Source: Acidobacteriota bacterium (GTDB taxonomy: Bacteria; Acidobacteriota; Terriglobia; Bryobacterales; UBA6623). Taken from it: a stretch of 64,000 bases of DNA. The notes beneath the pieces are model-generated. The model was not told where the DNA came from. It saw nothing but the letters and a program-made list of their open reading frames with translations, and ran no database searches. Below are positions 1 through 10,142 of the stretch, one piece after another; position 1 is the first letter of the stretch, and each line of letters opens with the position of its first letter. The translations under genes were made by a program, and so were the position numbers. The stretch lies in assembly GCA_016125275.1 (NCBI GenBank), contig WGMB01000003.1, forward strand, positions 620,001 to 684,000, read 5' to 3'.

Positions 1-108
1 TTCGCCATCGATGACGCTTGGCGGCGGCTGACCGCTTACTACGACGGCGTTTTGGAGCAGGCCGAATCCGCCGATGAGGACGCGGCCGATTGGGCGGAGG
101 CGGCGTGA
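1..108 (+). CDS. C-terminal fragment of an upstream gene (36 codons visible, ends ...DWAEAA*)
   Basis: Open frame 1 from the window edge to TGA at 106-108; the stop overlaps a GTG start of the next gene (GTGA). Confidence 0.5.
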   Translation, partial: FAIDDAWRRLTAYYDGVLEQAESADEDAADWAEAA

Positions 109-1595
109 GACTTCCCCAGCCTTCCGTGAGACGGGTCGCTCAGGCCGCCGGCAGGACGGGTCCCGCCGCGGCGGGGCTGCTGCTGCAGGTCGCCCTGCTG
201 GCCTTGGCTTGGTCCTCCGGCGACGATCGCACCGCCGCCTTGGCCGGCGTGGCCTCGTTCGCCTGCGCCATCGCCGTGGGTCTGGCGGGGCTGCGGATGC
301 CGCTGCTGTCGCCCTCGATGCTCTATCTCTACGCGCTGGGGCTGTTCCACTTCGGCATGGCCGGGCCGTGGGCGATGGGAGCGCAGGCCTCTCGCCTGCC
401 GCTGTGGTTCGTCACCTGGGACCTGGCGCCGGCGCTGACGCTGGCAATCCTGGCGATCGCCTGCTACCAGCTCGGCTTCACCCTGGCGGCGCTGCGGCGC
501 GCCCCGTCCGCGCCGCAGCAAGCCGCCGCGCCGCGCCACAACACGGTCATGTACCTGTGCGGCGCCGCTACCACCCTGGTCGGGCTGGCGGCGCTCTTGC
601 TCGGTGCTTGGCAAATCGGCTTCTCCCGCCTGCTCAGCGCCTCGTACTTCGAGTCCTACCAGCTCACCAATACCTATGACCCGCGCCTGCTGGTCTCGAG
701 CCTGCAGATCGTGCCGATGGGCCTGTACTTGACCGCCGCCTCCGCGCCGCTGCGCCGCTTGCGGCTGGTGCTGGCGGCCGGGCTGCTGTGGACGGGCTTC
801 ATCTTTCTGGCCGGCTACCGCGGCTTCGCTCTGGCGCCGCTGGCCGTGCTGCTGGCTCTCACCGAGCGACGCGGCGCCGGCGTGCCCCGCCGCTGGCTGG
901 CCGTCGGCGCGGCGGTGTTGCTGCTGGCGGTGCCGGCGGCGCGCGTGGCGCGAGAGAAGTCCTTGGGCGAGCGCACCCTGCTGGACCTGACCACGACCTC
1001 GAGCCCGTTGGCGGCCGTCGGTGAGATGGGCGGCAGCATTCGGCCGCTGGTTCATACCCTGGTGCTGCTCGAAACCGAGGACCTGCGCTGGGGCTACACC
1101 TACTGGCAAGCCGCTCAGATGCTCGTTCCCAACCTCGCCCTGGAGTGGCAGGGCGGCGGCTACATGCCGATCGAAGACCTGCCGCCGAGCCGCTGGGTCA
1201 CCCGCATCGTCGAACCCTGGATCTACCAGCGCAACGGCGGATTGGGCTTCTCGGCGGTCGCCGAGCCCTACATGAACTTCGGGACCCCCGGCGTCATCGT
1301 CTACTTCGTGGCGCTCGGCTTCTTCCTGGTCCGCTTCGGCGTCGCGGCCGGCGAAAGCCCCGCCGAGTTGGCGATCTGGGCGATGCTGCTCGGCCCTCTG
1401 ATCTGGACCGCGCGCAATTCCTTCACGGTCTTCCTGCGTCCCGCCGTCTGGGGCGTGGGCTTGGTCTTGCTGACCCGTTGGCTCTCCCGCTTGGCCGCCT
1501 CGAGGCGTAGCGGGACGGCCGGGCGGCAAGCGCGTTTCGATACCGCTTGGAGCGGACCCAACCGTCCGCTTGGCGCCGAGGAGGGCGCATTATGA
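105..1595 (+). CDS. Polytopic membrane protein, O-antigen/oligosaccharide repeat-unit polymerase-like
   Basis: Many hydrophobic segments; position next to a DegT aminotransferase; GTG start at 105 coupled to the upstream stop; stop overlaps the next ATG. Confidence 0.7.
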   Translation: MRLPQPSVRRVAQAAGRTGPAAAGLLLQVALLALAWSSGDDRTAALAGVASFACAIAVGLAGLRMPLLSPSMLYLYALGLFHFGMAGPWAMGAQASRLPLWFVTWDLAPALTLAILAIACYQLGFTLAALRRAPSAPQQAAAPRHNTVMYLCGAATTLVGLAALLLGAWQIGFSRLLSASYFESYQLTNTYDPRLLVSSLQIVPMGLYLTAASAPLRRLRLVLAAGLLWTGFIFLAGYRGFALAPLAVLLALTERRGAGVPRRWLAVGAAVLLLAVPAARVAREKSLGERTLLDLTTTSSPLAAVGEMGGSIRPLVHTLVLLETEDLRWGYTYWQAAQMLVPNLALEWQGGGYMPIEDLPPSRWVTRIVEPWIYQRNGGLGFSAVAEPYMNFGTPGVIVYFVALGFFLVRFGVAAGESPAELAIWAMLLGPLIWTARNSFTVFLRPAVWGVGLVLLTRWLSRLAASRRSGTAGRQARFDTAWSGPNRPLGAEEGAL

Positions 1596-2758
1596 GCTCA
1601 CCATCCACTGTCGTCCCGATCGCCAGGCCGACGCTGCCTCCTGTCGAGGAGCTGCAGCAACGGCTGGCGCATATTCTTTCCGGGACCGAGCTGACCAATG
1701 GCGCCGAAGTGGCTCGCTTCGAGGGCGAAGCCGCCGAGGTCTTGGAGGCCCCGCACTGCGTGGCGGTCTCCAGTTGCACCGCCGGCCTGATGCTGGTCGA
1801 ACGCTGCCTGAGCCTGCGCGGAGCGGCCGTCACGCCCAGCTTCACCTTCTTCGCCACGGCGCACAGCCTGCTGTGGAACGGCTTGCGACCGGTCCTGGCC
1901 GACTGCGACCCGACCACCTTCCAGATCGACCCGAACAGCGTTCGCCGAGTGATGACGCGGGGATGTTCGGCGATCGTCGGCGTGCATCTGTTCGGTTGCC
2001 CGGCGCCGATCGACGAGCTCGAGAAGCTGGCGCGCGAGGCCGGCGTGGCGCTGATCTTCGACGGCGCCCACGCTCTCGGCGCGCGCTGGCAGGGCGAGAG
2101 CGTCGCCGGGCGCGGCGACGCCACCGTCTACAGCCTCTCGCCCACCAAGCAGATGACCTGCGGCGAAGGCGGCCTCATCACCACCCGCCACGCCGAGCTC
2201 GCCCGCGACCTGCGCAAGGCCCGCAACTACGGCAAAGGCGAGGCCTACGATTGCGACTTGCTCGGCCTCAACGCCCGCATGACCGAGATCCAGGCCGCCA
2301 TCGCCCGCGCCAGCCTGGCCCGGCTGGAAGCCGCCATCGCCCGGCGCCGCTATCTCGCCGACCTCTACGCCAAGCGCCTGCGCGACGTCCCCGGCGTGCG
2401 GCTGCAACGGATTCCCTCGGCCGCGGTGAGCAGCCACAAGGACTTCGGCGTGCTCGTGGAGAGAGGCGTCGACCGCGACCAGCTCATGCGCGACTTGGCC
2501 GCCGACGGCATCGAAACGCGGGCCTACTTCGACCCGCCGCTGCATCGCCAAAAGCTCTACCGGCCCTACTACCGGCCCCAGGAGGAAGCGCTGCGGACCA
2601 CCGATGCGGTCAGCCGCCACATCCTCTGCATCCCCATCCACGGCGCGGTCACCGATGAGGACGCCGCCCGCATCGCCGACCGCATCACCGAGCTCGTCGG
2701 CGCCCAGATCGCCCGCTCCATGCGGACGCCGATGCCCTTGACCGCCATTCCGGCCTAA
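1592..2758 (+). CDS. DegT/DnrJ/EryC1/StrS family PLP-dependent sugar aminotransferase
   Basis: Motifs FDGAHALGA and SLSPTKQMTCGEGG (PLP lysine); ATGA overlap with the upstream gene fixes the start at 1592. Confidence 0.9.
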   Translation: MSSPSTVVPIARPTLPPVEELQQRLAHILSGTELTNGAEVARFEGEAAEVLEAPHCVAVSSCTAGLMLVERCLSLRGAAVTPSFTFFATAHSLLWNGLRPVLADCDPTTFQIDPNSVRRVMTRGCSAIVGVHLFGCPAPIDELEKLAREAGVALIFDGAHALGARWQGESVAGRGDATVYSLSPTKQMTCGEGGLITTRHAELARDLRKARNYGKGEAYDCDLLGLNARMTEIQAAIARASLARLEAAIARRRYLADLYAKRLRDVPGVRLQRIPSAAVSSHKDFGVLVERGVDRDQLMRDLAADGIETRAYFDPPLHRQKLYRPYYRPQEEALRTTDAVSRHILCIPIHGAVTDEDAARIADRITELVGAQIARSMRTPMPLTAIPA

Positions 2759-2847
2759 GGTTCGCCGCCGCCGGGGTCGATGAATTCTAGAGAGAACAGG
2801 CCGACCAGAAACCCGCCTGACCGGATCGAGGAGGACTTCGAATTCAT

Positions 2848-3567
2848 ATGCAACGCTACTTCGCAATCATTCTGGCCTGCGCCCTCGCGGCGCTGCCAGC
2901 GTCGGCGGCGCCCGCACTCGGCGGGCTCACCACGGCCGGCGCTGTTTGGAGCAACCAGGTCGCTCTGCCGAGCGGCTCCACGATTTACGCCGGCGACGTG
3001 ATCGAGACCGGGGCCGACGCCCTGGCCGTGCTCTCGTCGCCCAGCAAGGGGAGAGTCGAGATTCGCGCCGAGTCCAAGGCTTCGCTGTCGGATGACGCCG
3101 TCACGCTCTCGAGCGGCGTCGTCGCCGCCGACAGGGCGACCGTCCGCCTCGGCGACCTCAGCGTCGCCGCCAAGGACGCCGCCGGCGACAACTGGTTCGT
3201 GGTCTCGGACCGCGACGGCGAAAAGCTCATCGCGGCCTACCGCGGCGATGTGGTCGTGCGCGGACAGGACGGCGCCTTCACCGTGCCGGCCGGCTCGTTC
3301 GCTCTGGCCGCCGCCGCGCTCCCGCCGAGCCCGCAAACCACGGACAAGGATAAGAAGGACCACGACGATGACGACAAGGCCGGCGGAGCCATCAAGCGCG
3401 CTCCGCGGACGGCCGGTCGCGCCGCCGGCGCCGGCGCCAAGTCCGGCTGGTCCATCGGCAGCCTGGGTCACTGGGCCAGCGTCGCCGTCGTGACCGGCGG
3501 CACCGCCGCCGCCATCACCGGCACGGTCGTGGCGCTCGACGACACGCCGGCCAGCCCGCAAGATTGA
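2848..3567 (+). CDS. Secreted FecR-like domain protein with Asp/Lys-rich linker and C-terminal hydrophobic segment
   Basis: Signal peptide MQRYFAIILACALAALPASA; SD gaggagg upstream; FecR-like core (SGSTIYAGDVIETG...); followed by a terminator. Confidence 0.65.
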   Translation: MQRYFAIILACALAALPASAAPALGGLTTAGAVWSNQVALPSGSTIYAGDVIETGADALAVLSSPSKGRVEIRAESKASLSDDAVTLSSGVVAADRATVRLGDLSVAAKDAAGDNWFVVSDRDGEKLIAAYRGDVVVRGQDGAFTVPAGSFALAAAALPPSPQTTDKDKKDHDDDDKAGGAIKRAPRTAGRAAGAGAKSGWSIGSLGHWASVAVVTGGTAAAITGTVVALDDTPASPQD

Positions 3568-3608
3568 TTCCCCGGGGATCCACCAGGGGGACTTCCTCCA
3601 CTCGCTCG

Positions 3609-3649
3609 CCGCCGGTCCCGGCTTCGGCTCGGACCGGCGGCATTTTTTT
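3609..3649 (+). terminator. Rho-independent terminator
   Basis: Perfect 10-bp inverted repeat ccgccggtcc / ggaccggcgg followed by ca-TTTTTTT. Confidence 0.9.
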
Positions 3650-3715
3650 GCTCGCCTCGGCCCCTCGCGGGTAACCCCGGAGGGGCTTCGGCGCGTATGA
3701 TATCTTGGGATCGAA

Positions 3716-4228
3716 ATGACGCGGACGACTTTCCTGTGCGCTTTAGCGCTTGTTTTCAGCAGCTTGGGGTTGGCCGGCAACGTCCCCCGAGCCGCCGGGG
3801 AATTGACCTTCAAGGCCATGGACGGCAAGCAGGTGAACCTGGCCGACCTGAAGGGCAAGTTCGTGGCGGTGTTGTTCTTTTCCACCGACTGCCCGCACTG
3901 CCAAGCCACCGCGGACAAGCTCGCCCCCATCTACAGCGAGTTCCACGCCAAGGGCTTCGAGATTCTGGGCCTCGCCGTGAACCCTTCGGCCGCCGCCAAC
4001 CTCGATGAGTTCGCCGCCGACCACAAGGTGCAGTTCCCCCTCGGCCTTTCGACCCGCCAGCAGTGGACGGCTTTCTGCGAAATGCCGCTGATGGGCCGCC
4101 ACTACGTCCCGCACTTGGTCTTCGTCGACAAGACCGGCAAGATCGTCGAAGATCACCCCGGCATGGACCGCGAATTCTGGCTGGATCAGGAAAACCTGAT
4201 CCGCGCGGCCATCAACAAGTACCTCTAA
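3716..4228 (+). CDS. TlpA/peroxiredoxin-like thioredoxin-fold protein
   Basis: Signal peptide; FFSTDCPHCQATADKLAPIY with CPHC redox motif. Confidence 0.85.
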   Translation: MTRTTFLCALALVFSSLGLAGNVPRAAGELTFKAMDGKQVNLADLKGKFVAVLFFSTDCPHCQATADKLAPIYSEFHAKGFEILGLAVNPSAAANLDEFAADHKVQFPLGLSTRQQWTAFCEMPLMGRHYVPHLVFVDKTGKIVEDHPGMDREFWLDQENLIRAAINKYL

Positions 4229-4245
4229 GGCCGGAGAATCCGCCC

Positions 4246-5274
4246 TTGCCGATCTACCGGGCCGACGAGCCCGGCCTCCCCGGAGCGCCCGCTTGGCTTC
4301 GCCCCTACCGGCCCTTGCTCCGGCAGGGAGACCTCCAGACGATCATCGCGCGCTACTGGCCCGCCCGCTGGGACGAGGCGCGCTTCCCCACCGAATCCCG
4401 CTTCCTCTCCACCGACGAGGGCGTCCGCACCCTCGCCAAGATCAACCGAATCGGCGCCGGCCGCACCCTGCTGATGGTCCACGGGCTCACGGCCTGCAGC
4501 GAGGCCCGCTACATGCTCTCGCTGGCGCAGCGGGCCCTCGAGAGCGGCTTCAACACCGTGCGGCTCAACGTGCGCAACTGCGGCGGCACCGAGCATCTCT
4601 GCCCCACCCTCTACCACTCCGGCCTCACCGTCGACCTGCGCGCGGCGGTCGAGCAGCTTTCCGACGAGCCGCTCTACGTGCTTGGCTTCTCCATGGGCGG
4701 CAACATGGCCCTGAAACTGGCCGGCGAATGGGGCGAGAGCCCGCCGGCGCACGTCCGGGGCGTCTGCGGCGTCTCCGTGCCCATCCGCCTCGACCTCTGC
4801 TCGCGGCGCATCGGCGAGTTTCGCAACCGCGTCTACGAGGTCCGTTTCCTGCGGCAGCTCCGCGCCACCCTGGCCCTCAAGAAGCGGTTGCAGCCCGAGA
4901 TCTTCGCGCAAATCGACGGCGCCCGCTCGAGCTCGATCTGGGACTTCGATCACCAGGTCACCGCGCCCGCCTTCGGCTTTCAAAGCGCCGCGGACTACTA
5001 CGCTCGCGCCTCCTCCGCGGGCTTTCTCGAACGCATCCGCCTGCCGACCCTGCTGATCGAGGCCGAGGACGACCCGTTCATCCCCTGGTCGGTCTACGCC
5101 GGAGACCCCGCCTTCGGGCGCAACCCCTACGTGCATCTGGCCGCCACGCGTCACGGCGGCCATGTTGCATTTCTGTCAAGCCAGGGCCCCCGCTTCTGGG
5201 CCGAAGAGCAGGCTCTGCGTTTTTTTGAGACCCTGGACGAAGGCGGCGGCGCCGTCTCCCCCCTCCCCGCATGA
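4246..5274 (+). CDS. Alpha/beta hydrolase, YheT-like
   Basis: LLRQGDLQTIIARYWP, MVHGLTACSEARYM, GFSMGGNMALKLAG; TTG start at 4246 chosen over the longer ORF because the upstream part overlaps the preceding CDS. Confidence 0.8.
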   Translation: MPIYRADEPGLPGAPAWLRPYRPLLRQGDLQTIIARYWPARWDEARFPTESRFLSTDEGVRTLAKINRIGAGRTLLMVHGLTACSEARYMLSLAQRALESGFNTVRLNVRNCGGTEHLCPTLYHSGLTVDLRAAVEQLSDEPLYVLGFSMGGNMALKLAGEWGESPPAHVRGVCGVSVPIRLDLCSRRIGEFRNRVYEVRFLRQLRATLALKKRLQPEIFAQIDGARSSSIWDFDHQVTAPAFGFQSAADYYARASSAGFLERIRLPTLLIEAEDDPFIPWSVYAGDPAFGRNPYVHLAATRHGGHVAFLSSQGPRFWAEEQALRFFETLDEGGGAVSPLPA

Positions 5275-5879
5275 GCCTCTCCTTCAAGAGCCTGTGGGCC
5301 CAGCTCTCCGCGCTCGGGCCGCTGGGCATGTTCGTCGTCACCATCTTCGACACGGCGTTCCTGCCGACCGCGCAAGCCGTGGACCTGCTGATCGTGACCC
5401 AGGCCGCGGCGTTCCCCGCCACGGCGCCCGCGCTCGGCGTCTGCGCCGTCGCCGGCTCCACCCTCGGCGCCATGCTGCTGTACTCGATCGCCCGCGGCGG
5501 CGGCGGTTGGGCCCTGCGCAAGTCGGCCTCGCCGGAGAAGCTCGAGCGCATTCGCGAAAACCTCCGCCGCTACGACGCCGCCGCCGTCATCCTGCCCACC
5601 ATGGTCCCCATCCCCCTGTCGCCCATGAAGGTCTTCCTGTTCGCCGCCGGCGCGCTGGGGATACAGCCCTTGCGGGTGGCGCTGGCGGTGGCCTTCGCGC
5701 GCGCCGTCCGCTACGGCGGGCTCATTCTGCTGGGCGTCTGGTTCGGCGACCAAGCGTGGGAGATCTTCAAGCGCAATACGCCTCTGATCGTGGGCGTGGC
5801 GGTCGGCCTGCTGGCGCTGTTCTTCGGTCTCCGCGCCTGGCGCGCCCGGTCCGCCGCCGAGCCGAATAAGGCCCTCTAA
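5271..5879 (+). CDS. DedA/VTT (SNARE-associated) family membrane protein, YqaA-like
   Basis: Hydrophobic, VTT-like topology with PTMVPIPLSPMKVFLFAAGAL; ATGA overlap with the upstream gene. Confidence 0.75.
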   Translation: MSLSFKSLWAQLSALGPLGMFVVTIFDTAFLPTAQAVDLLIVTQAAAFPATAPALGVCAVAGSTLGAMLLYSIARGGGGWALRKSASPEKLERIRENLRRYDAAAVILPTMVPIPLSPMKVFLFAAGALGIQPLRVALAVAFARAVRYGGLILLGVWFGDQAWEIFKRNTPLIVGVAVGLLALFFGLRAWRARSAAEPNKAL

Positions 5880-5950
5880 TATCACCCGGCGCACGATTCA
5901 AGGGGTGCTCCTATCGAAGCGGCGCGGCGGCGCGGTAAACTCTAAGGTCT

Positions 5951-7417
5951 ATGGGTAAAGCGACGGGATTCATGGAGTACGAGCGTCAGGCCCCCGCCGG
6001 CCGTGACGTACTGGTGCGCATCAAGGACTGGAACGAAGTCTACGAGCCGATGGCCGAGGCGGACCTGACGATTCAGGGCGCGCGCTGCATGGACTGCGGC
6101 ATCCCGTTCTGCCATACCGGGTGCCCGCTCAACAACATCATTCCGGACTGGAACGACCTGGTCTACCGCGGGCGTTGGAAGGATGCTCTGCGCGAGCTCC
6201 ATTCCACCAACAACTTCCCCGAGTTCACCGGCCGCATCTGCCCGGCCCCTTGTGAAGCCGCCTGCGTGCTGGGCATCAATGCCGATCCCGTCTCGATCAA
6301 GGCCATCGAGAAGTCCATCGTGGACCACGGTTGGGAACAGGGCTGGATCGCGCCGCAGCCGCCGCAAACCAAGACCGGCAAGAAGGTGGCCGTGGTCGGT
6401 TCCGGCCCGGCCGGGCTCGCCGGAGCGCAACAGCTCGCCCGCGCCGGCCACGCCGTCACCGTCTTCGAGAAGAACGAGGTTCCCGGCGGCCTGCTCGCTC
6501 TCGGCATCCCGGACTTCAAGATGGAGAAGCACTTGGTCCAGCGCCGTGTGCGGCAGATGGAAGCCGAGGGCGTGGAGTTCCGCTGCGGCGTGACGGTCGG
6601 CAAGGACGTCTCGGCCCGCGACCTGATGGACAACTTCGACGCGGTGCTCATCGCCACCGGCTCCGAGCAGCCCCGCGACCTCTCCATCCCCGGCCGCGAG
6701 CTCGAAGGCATCTACTACGCCATGCAGTTCCTGCCGCAGCAGAACCGCCGGGTCGGCGGGCGGGCCGTGGACGAAGGGCTCGACCTCTCCGCCGCGGGCA
6801 AGCACGTGATCATCATCGGCGGCGGCGACACCGGCGCGGACTGCCTGGGCACCTCCCGCCGTCACGGCGCCAAGTCCATCCGCCAGTTCGAGTTGCTGCC
6901 CAAGCCGCCGGAAACCCGTGAGGAGCCCGGCGGCAGGCCCTGGCCCGAATGGCCCTTCACCTTCAAGGTCGAGAGCTCGCACCAGGAAGGCGACGTGCGC
7001 GAGTACGCCGTCAACACCAACGAGTTTCTGGGCGACGACCAGGGCCGCGTGCGCGCTCTGCGCGGCGAGCGCCTGCAGTGGCCCGAGCCGGACCCTGTCA
7101 CCGGCCGCCGCCCCTTCAAGTTCGAGCCCGTTCCCGGCTCGCAGTTCGAGATTCCGGCGGACCTCGTGCTGCTGGCCATGGGCTTCGTGCACCCCGTGCA
7201 GGAAGGCTTCCTCAACGACCTCGGCGTCGCCTACGACGGCCGCGGCAACGTGCAAGCCGAGTACGGGCAGCATCGCACCTCGGTCGACAATGTCTTCGTG
7301 GCCGGCGACGCCCGCCGCGGCCAGTCTCTGGTGGTGTGGGCGATCGCCGAGGGCCGCAAGGCCGCGCGCGCCGTCGACCTCCACCTGATGGGCCACAGCG
7401 ACCTGCCCGAGAACTAG
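5951..7417 (+). CDS. gltD: Glutamate synthase small (beta) subunit
   Basis: Cys-rich Fe-S motifs [24 protein letters not shown] and [12 protein letters not shown], two Rossmann GxGxxG motifs. Confidence 0.93.
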   Translation: MGKATGFMEYERQAPAGRDVLVRIKDWNEVYEPMAEADLTIQGARCMDCGIPFCHTGCPLNNIIPDWNDLVYRGRWKDALRELHSTNNFPEFTGRICPAPCEAACVLGINADPVSIKAIEKSIVDHGWEQGWIAPQPPQTKTGKKVAVVGSGPAGLAGAQQLARAGHAVTVFEKNEVPGGLLALGIPDFKMEKHLVQRRVRQMEAEGVEFRCGVTVGKDVSARDLMDNFDAVLIATGSEQPRDLSIPGRELEGIYYAMQFLPQQNRRVGGRAVDEGLDLSAAGKHVIIIGGGDTGADCLGTSRRHGAKSIRQFELLPKPPETREEPGGRPWPEWPFTFKVESSHQEGDVREYAVNTNEFLGDDQGRVRALRGERLQWPEPDPVTGRRPFKFEPVPGSQFEIPADLVLLAMGFVHPVQEGFLNDLGVAYDGRGNVQAEYGQHRTSVDNVFVAGDARRGQSLVVWAIAEGRKAARAVDLHLMGHSDLPEN

Positions 7418-8367
7418 TGACCTTCCCGAAAATCAGCTCGCTGCCGGGAGCCCTGGCGATCGCCGGGCTCCTGGTCTTTCCTCTGGCCGCCCAGCAGCGG
7501 ACGGTCGCCATCACAATCGACGATCTGCCCGTGGCGCAGTCCGGCGCGGGCGCTTGCGCCATCGAGCGGCTCGAGCCCTTGACGCGGACCCTGCTGGCGC
7601 CGTTCCGGAAGCGCCAAGTCCCGCTCACGGCGTTCGTCATCGGCAGCCGCTGCGCCGACGAGCTGACCGACGACCAGCGCCGGGCGATTCTGCAGCTCTG
7701 GCAGGACGCCGGCGCGGAAATCGGTAACCACTCCTACAGCCACCGCAGCTACACCTCGTCGCCGCCGGAGGAGTACCTGCCGGACGTCCTGCGAGGCGAT
7801 CAGGAGCTCCAACAACTCACCGGCCGGCCGACCCGCTACTTCCGCTCGCCGATGCTGCACACCGGCCCCACGCCGCAGACACGCGACCAGTTGCGGGCGT
7901 TCTTGGCCGAGCACGATTTCCAGCAGTCTCCGGTCACGTTCGACAACGCCGACTGGCAGTTCTCGTTCCTGCTGGCGCACGCCATCCAAACCGGCGACAA
8001 GGACCTCGAGCGCCGCATCGAAGAAGCCTACGTGCCCTACATCGAGTCCGTGGTGGCGTTCTTCGAGAAGCGCTCGGTGGAGGTCGTGGGCCGCGAGATC
8101 CACCAGATCCACCTGATGCACTCCAACGTGTTGAACATGCGGCGGTCCGAAGAGCTACTGGCGATGTTCGAGCGCCGCGGCTACCGCTTCATCTCGCTCG
8201 AAGAGGCTCTGCGCGACCCCGCCTACGCACTGCCCAACGACTACGCCAGCGGCAACGGGATCTCCTGGTTCCACCGCTGGTCCATGACCAAGGGCATGCC
8301 CAACAAGGGCGAGCCCGATCCGCCGCAGTGGCTGCTCGACGCCTACGAGAGCCTCACCAGCCGCTAA
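7417..8367 (+). CDS. Polysaccharide deacetylase (NodB-like) secreted protein
   Basis: AITIDDLPV, EIGNHSYSHRSY, FRSP motifs; GTG start overlapping the gltD stop (TAGTG). Confidence 0.85.
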   Translation: MTFPKISSLPGALAIAGLLVFPLAAQQRTVAITIDDLPVAQSGAGACAIERLEPLTRTLLAPFRKRQVPLTAFVIGSRCADELTDDQRRAILQLWQDAGAEIGNHSYSHRSYTSSPPEEYLPDVLRGDQELQQLTGRPTRYFRSPMLHTGPTPQTRDQLRAFLAEHDFQQSPVTFDNADWQFSFLLAHAIQTGDKDLERRIEEAYVPYIESVVAFFEKRSVEVVGREIHQIHLMHSNVLNMRRSEELLAMFERRGYRFISLEEALRDPAYALPNDYASGNGISWFHRWSMTKGMPNKGEPDPPQWLLDAYESLTSR

Positions 8368-8380
8368 TCGCGCCGACCGC

Positions 8381-9316
8381 CTACACCGAGCCTGCGCGCC
8401 GCAGCGACTCCACGTGGTAGTCGTACCAGATCGTCTCGTAGCGGGCGATCATCTTGGTGCGCTCGTGCGCCAGGCCCTCCACTTCCATATAGGTGTGGTC
8501 CACGCCATGGTCCAGCAGCGCCTGGTGGTACCCGCGCACGGTCCCGATATGACCGTCGTCGAGCGTCCCGCACCAAATCTGGATGCGCATCTTCTTGATC
8601 TCGGCGAGGTTCCTCTCGATCAGCAGGAACACGTCGTTGTCGATGTAGTTCTGCTTGTCGGGCCCAAGGTAGAAGTTCGGATAGGCTTCCGGCTTGGAGG
8701 GATCGTAGTTGAGCGAGGTATGCGGAACGTTGCCGGCCTCGTTGAACAGTGAGCAGAACAGCTCGGGGTACTTCATGGCCAGGCGCGTCGAACCCCGCCC
8801 TCCCATCGAAAAGCCCTCGATGCAGCGGCCGGCTCGCTCGGGGATTGTGCGCAACGTGGCGTCGATGTGAGGGATCATCTCCCGAATCATCATCGTCTCG
8901 GCCGGCCACTTCCCGTCGAAGGAGTCCTTGTAGAAGGTGGTCTTGCCGCCATTCGGCATCACCAAAATCATCTCGGGCCAGCGCCCGTCGCGGATGCCCT
9001 TCTCCAACGCCCGCGCCTCCTCGAAGCCGTGCAGCTCATTGCCGCCGGCGCCGTGCAGATTGTAGATGACCGGATAGCGTTGGCCCGGCGAGCGCTCGTA
9101 GTTGGGCGGCAGGTAGACGCAGTAGCCCACATCCTTGCCGAGCGCCTTGGACCGCCGCGTGTGGTGGCTCACGCCGACGGGCAGTTGGCCGGGCGCCGGC
9201 GGGTTGACCCACCGGGTCTCGAGCAACCGCAGGTGCGTCGAATCGGTGATGGGTTTGGAAGATTGCGCGGCCAACGGGGCTGCAGCGGTCGCGGCAAGAA
9301 AGCTACGGCGCGTCAT
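8381..9316 (-). CDS. Secreted esterase (putative esterase/feruloyl-esterase-like alpha/beta hydrolase)
   Basis: Tat-like signal MTRRSFLAATAAAPLAA; YNLHGAGGNE; nucleophile GFSMGGRGSTRLA. Confidence 0.85.
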   Translation of the reverse strand: MTRRSFLAATAAAPLAAQSSKPITDSTHLRLLETRWVNPPAPGQLPVGVSHHTRRSKALGKDVGYCVYLPPNYERSPGQRYPVIYNLHGAGGNELHGFEEARALEKGIRDGRWPEMILVMPNGGKTTFYKDSFDGKWPAETMMIREMIPHIDATLRTIPERAGRCIEGFSMGGRGSTRLAMKYPELFCSLFNEAGNVPHTSLNYDPSKPEAYPNFYLGPDKQNYIDNDVFLLIERNLAEIKKMRIQIWCGTLDDGHIGTVRGYHQALLDHGVDHTYMEVEGLAHERTKMIARYETIWYDYHVESLRRAGSV

Positions 9317-9367
9317 GACGTCCGCCTATTCTAGCCTGCGCCAAGTCGCGTTCCGTGAGCCGAAGCC

Positions 9368-9799
9368 CTACAGCTCGGCCAGTATTTCCAAATCACTCAT
9401 CACTCGAAGGCCCCGCCTCTGGCAGAAGGCCAGAACGTCGGGTTGGAGCAGGTGTTGGTCCCTTGTGCAAATTACGTCGGCGCGACCGGCGATCGCGGTA
9501 TAGATCACCACATCATCGTCTGGATCGCCCGGAACAATCCTGGGGCCGCGCGCCGCTTCAACGACGTGAGAGAACCGCTCCAGGGCGGAACGATACCGGG
9601 AGACCGCTTCAGGCGTGGTCGCCCAGCGCCGACGAATCCGGGGATACGCCAGAGTCTCCTCGAGCTCGTCGAGAATCTCTGGCGAAATGACCAGAACGTG
9701 CTCCTCTCCGAAAAAGAGAGCGTCCAAGAGTCGGCGCGACGGCCCAGATTGGTTCGGGAAACAACGGGCGAGGATGTTTGTGTCGCAAACAACGCGCAT
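9368..9799 (-). CDS. PIN-domain toxin (putative TA toxin family)
   Basis: MRVVCDTNILARCF ... PEILDELEE ... GDPDDDVVIYTAIAGRADVICTRD acidic PIN residues. Confidence 0.85.
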   Translation of the reverse strand: MRVVCDTNILARCFPNQSGPSRRLLDALFFGEEHVLVISPEILDELEETLAYPRIRRRWATTPEAVSRYRSALERFSHVVEAARGPRIVPGDPDDDVVIYTAIAGRADVICTRDQHLLQPDVLAFCQRRGLRVMSDLEILAEL

Positions 9800-10081
9800 C
9801 TAGCGCCGTTCGCGCCGCACAGCGGCTATCGCCTCTTCAATCAAGGAGTCCAGCTCATCGGCTGAAGCGTGGGGATCGATTTGCATCGCTAGGGCGTCCG
9901 CCGCCGCCCGCAACTCCTCGGCCGCCCGCTCCCGCTCGGCGCCGGTCGGCGCAGGGCTTTCGCGAAGCGCCTGAACGCCCACGGCTTCGCCCTCACGCAA
10001 CGACCGACCGAGCAGCCGCTCCAGGACGGCCCTTTCCTCCGCCGACAGGTCGCGAGAATTGTGAATGTGCAGGTTGGACAA
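9800..10081 (-). CDS. Putative antitoxin of the PIN toxin
   Basis: 93-aa charged protein directly upstream of and abutting the PIN gene (zero-gap junction at 9799/9800). Confidence 0.6.
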   Translation of the reverse strand: MSNLHIHNSRDLSAEERAVLERLLGRSLREGEAVGVQALRESPAPTGAERERAAEELRAAADALAMQIDPHASADELDSLIEEAIAAVRRERR

Positions 10082-10142
10082 GCGCCATCTCCGCCAAAGC
10101 TGCCCTCATCATAATTCAGCCGGTCGCTCGCTTCGAGGTCCC

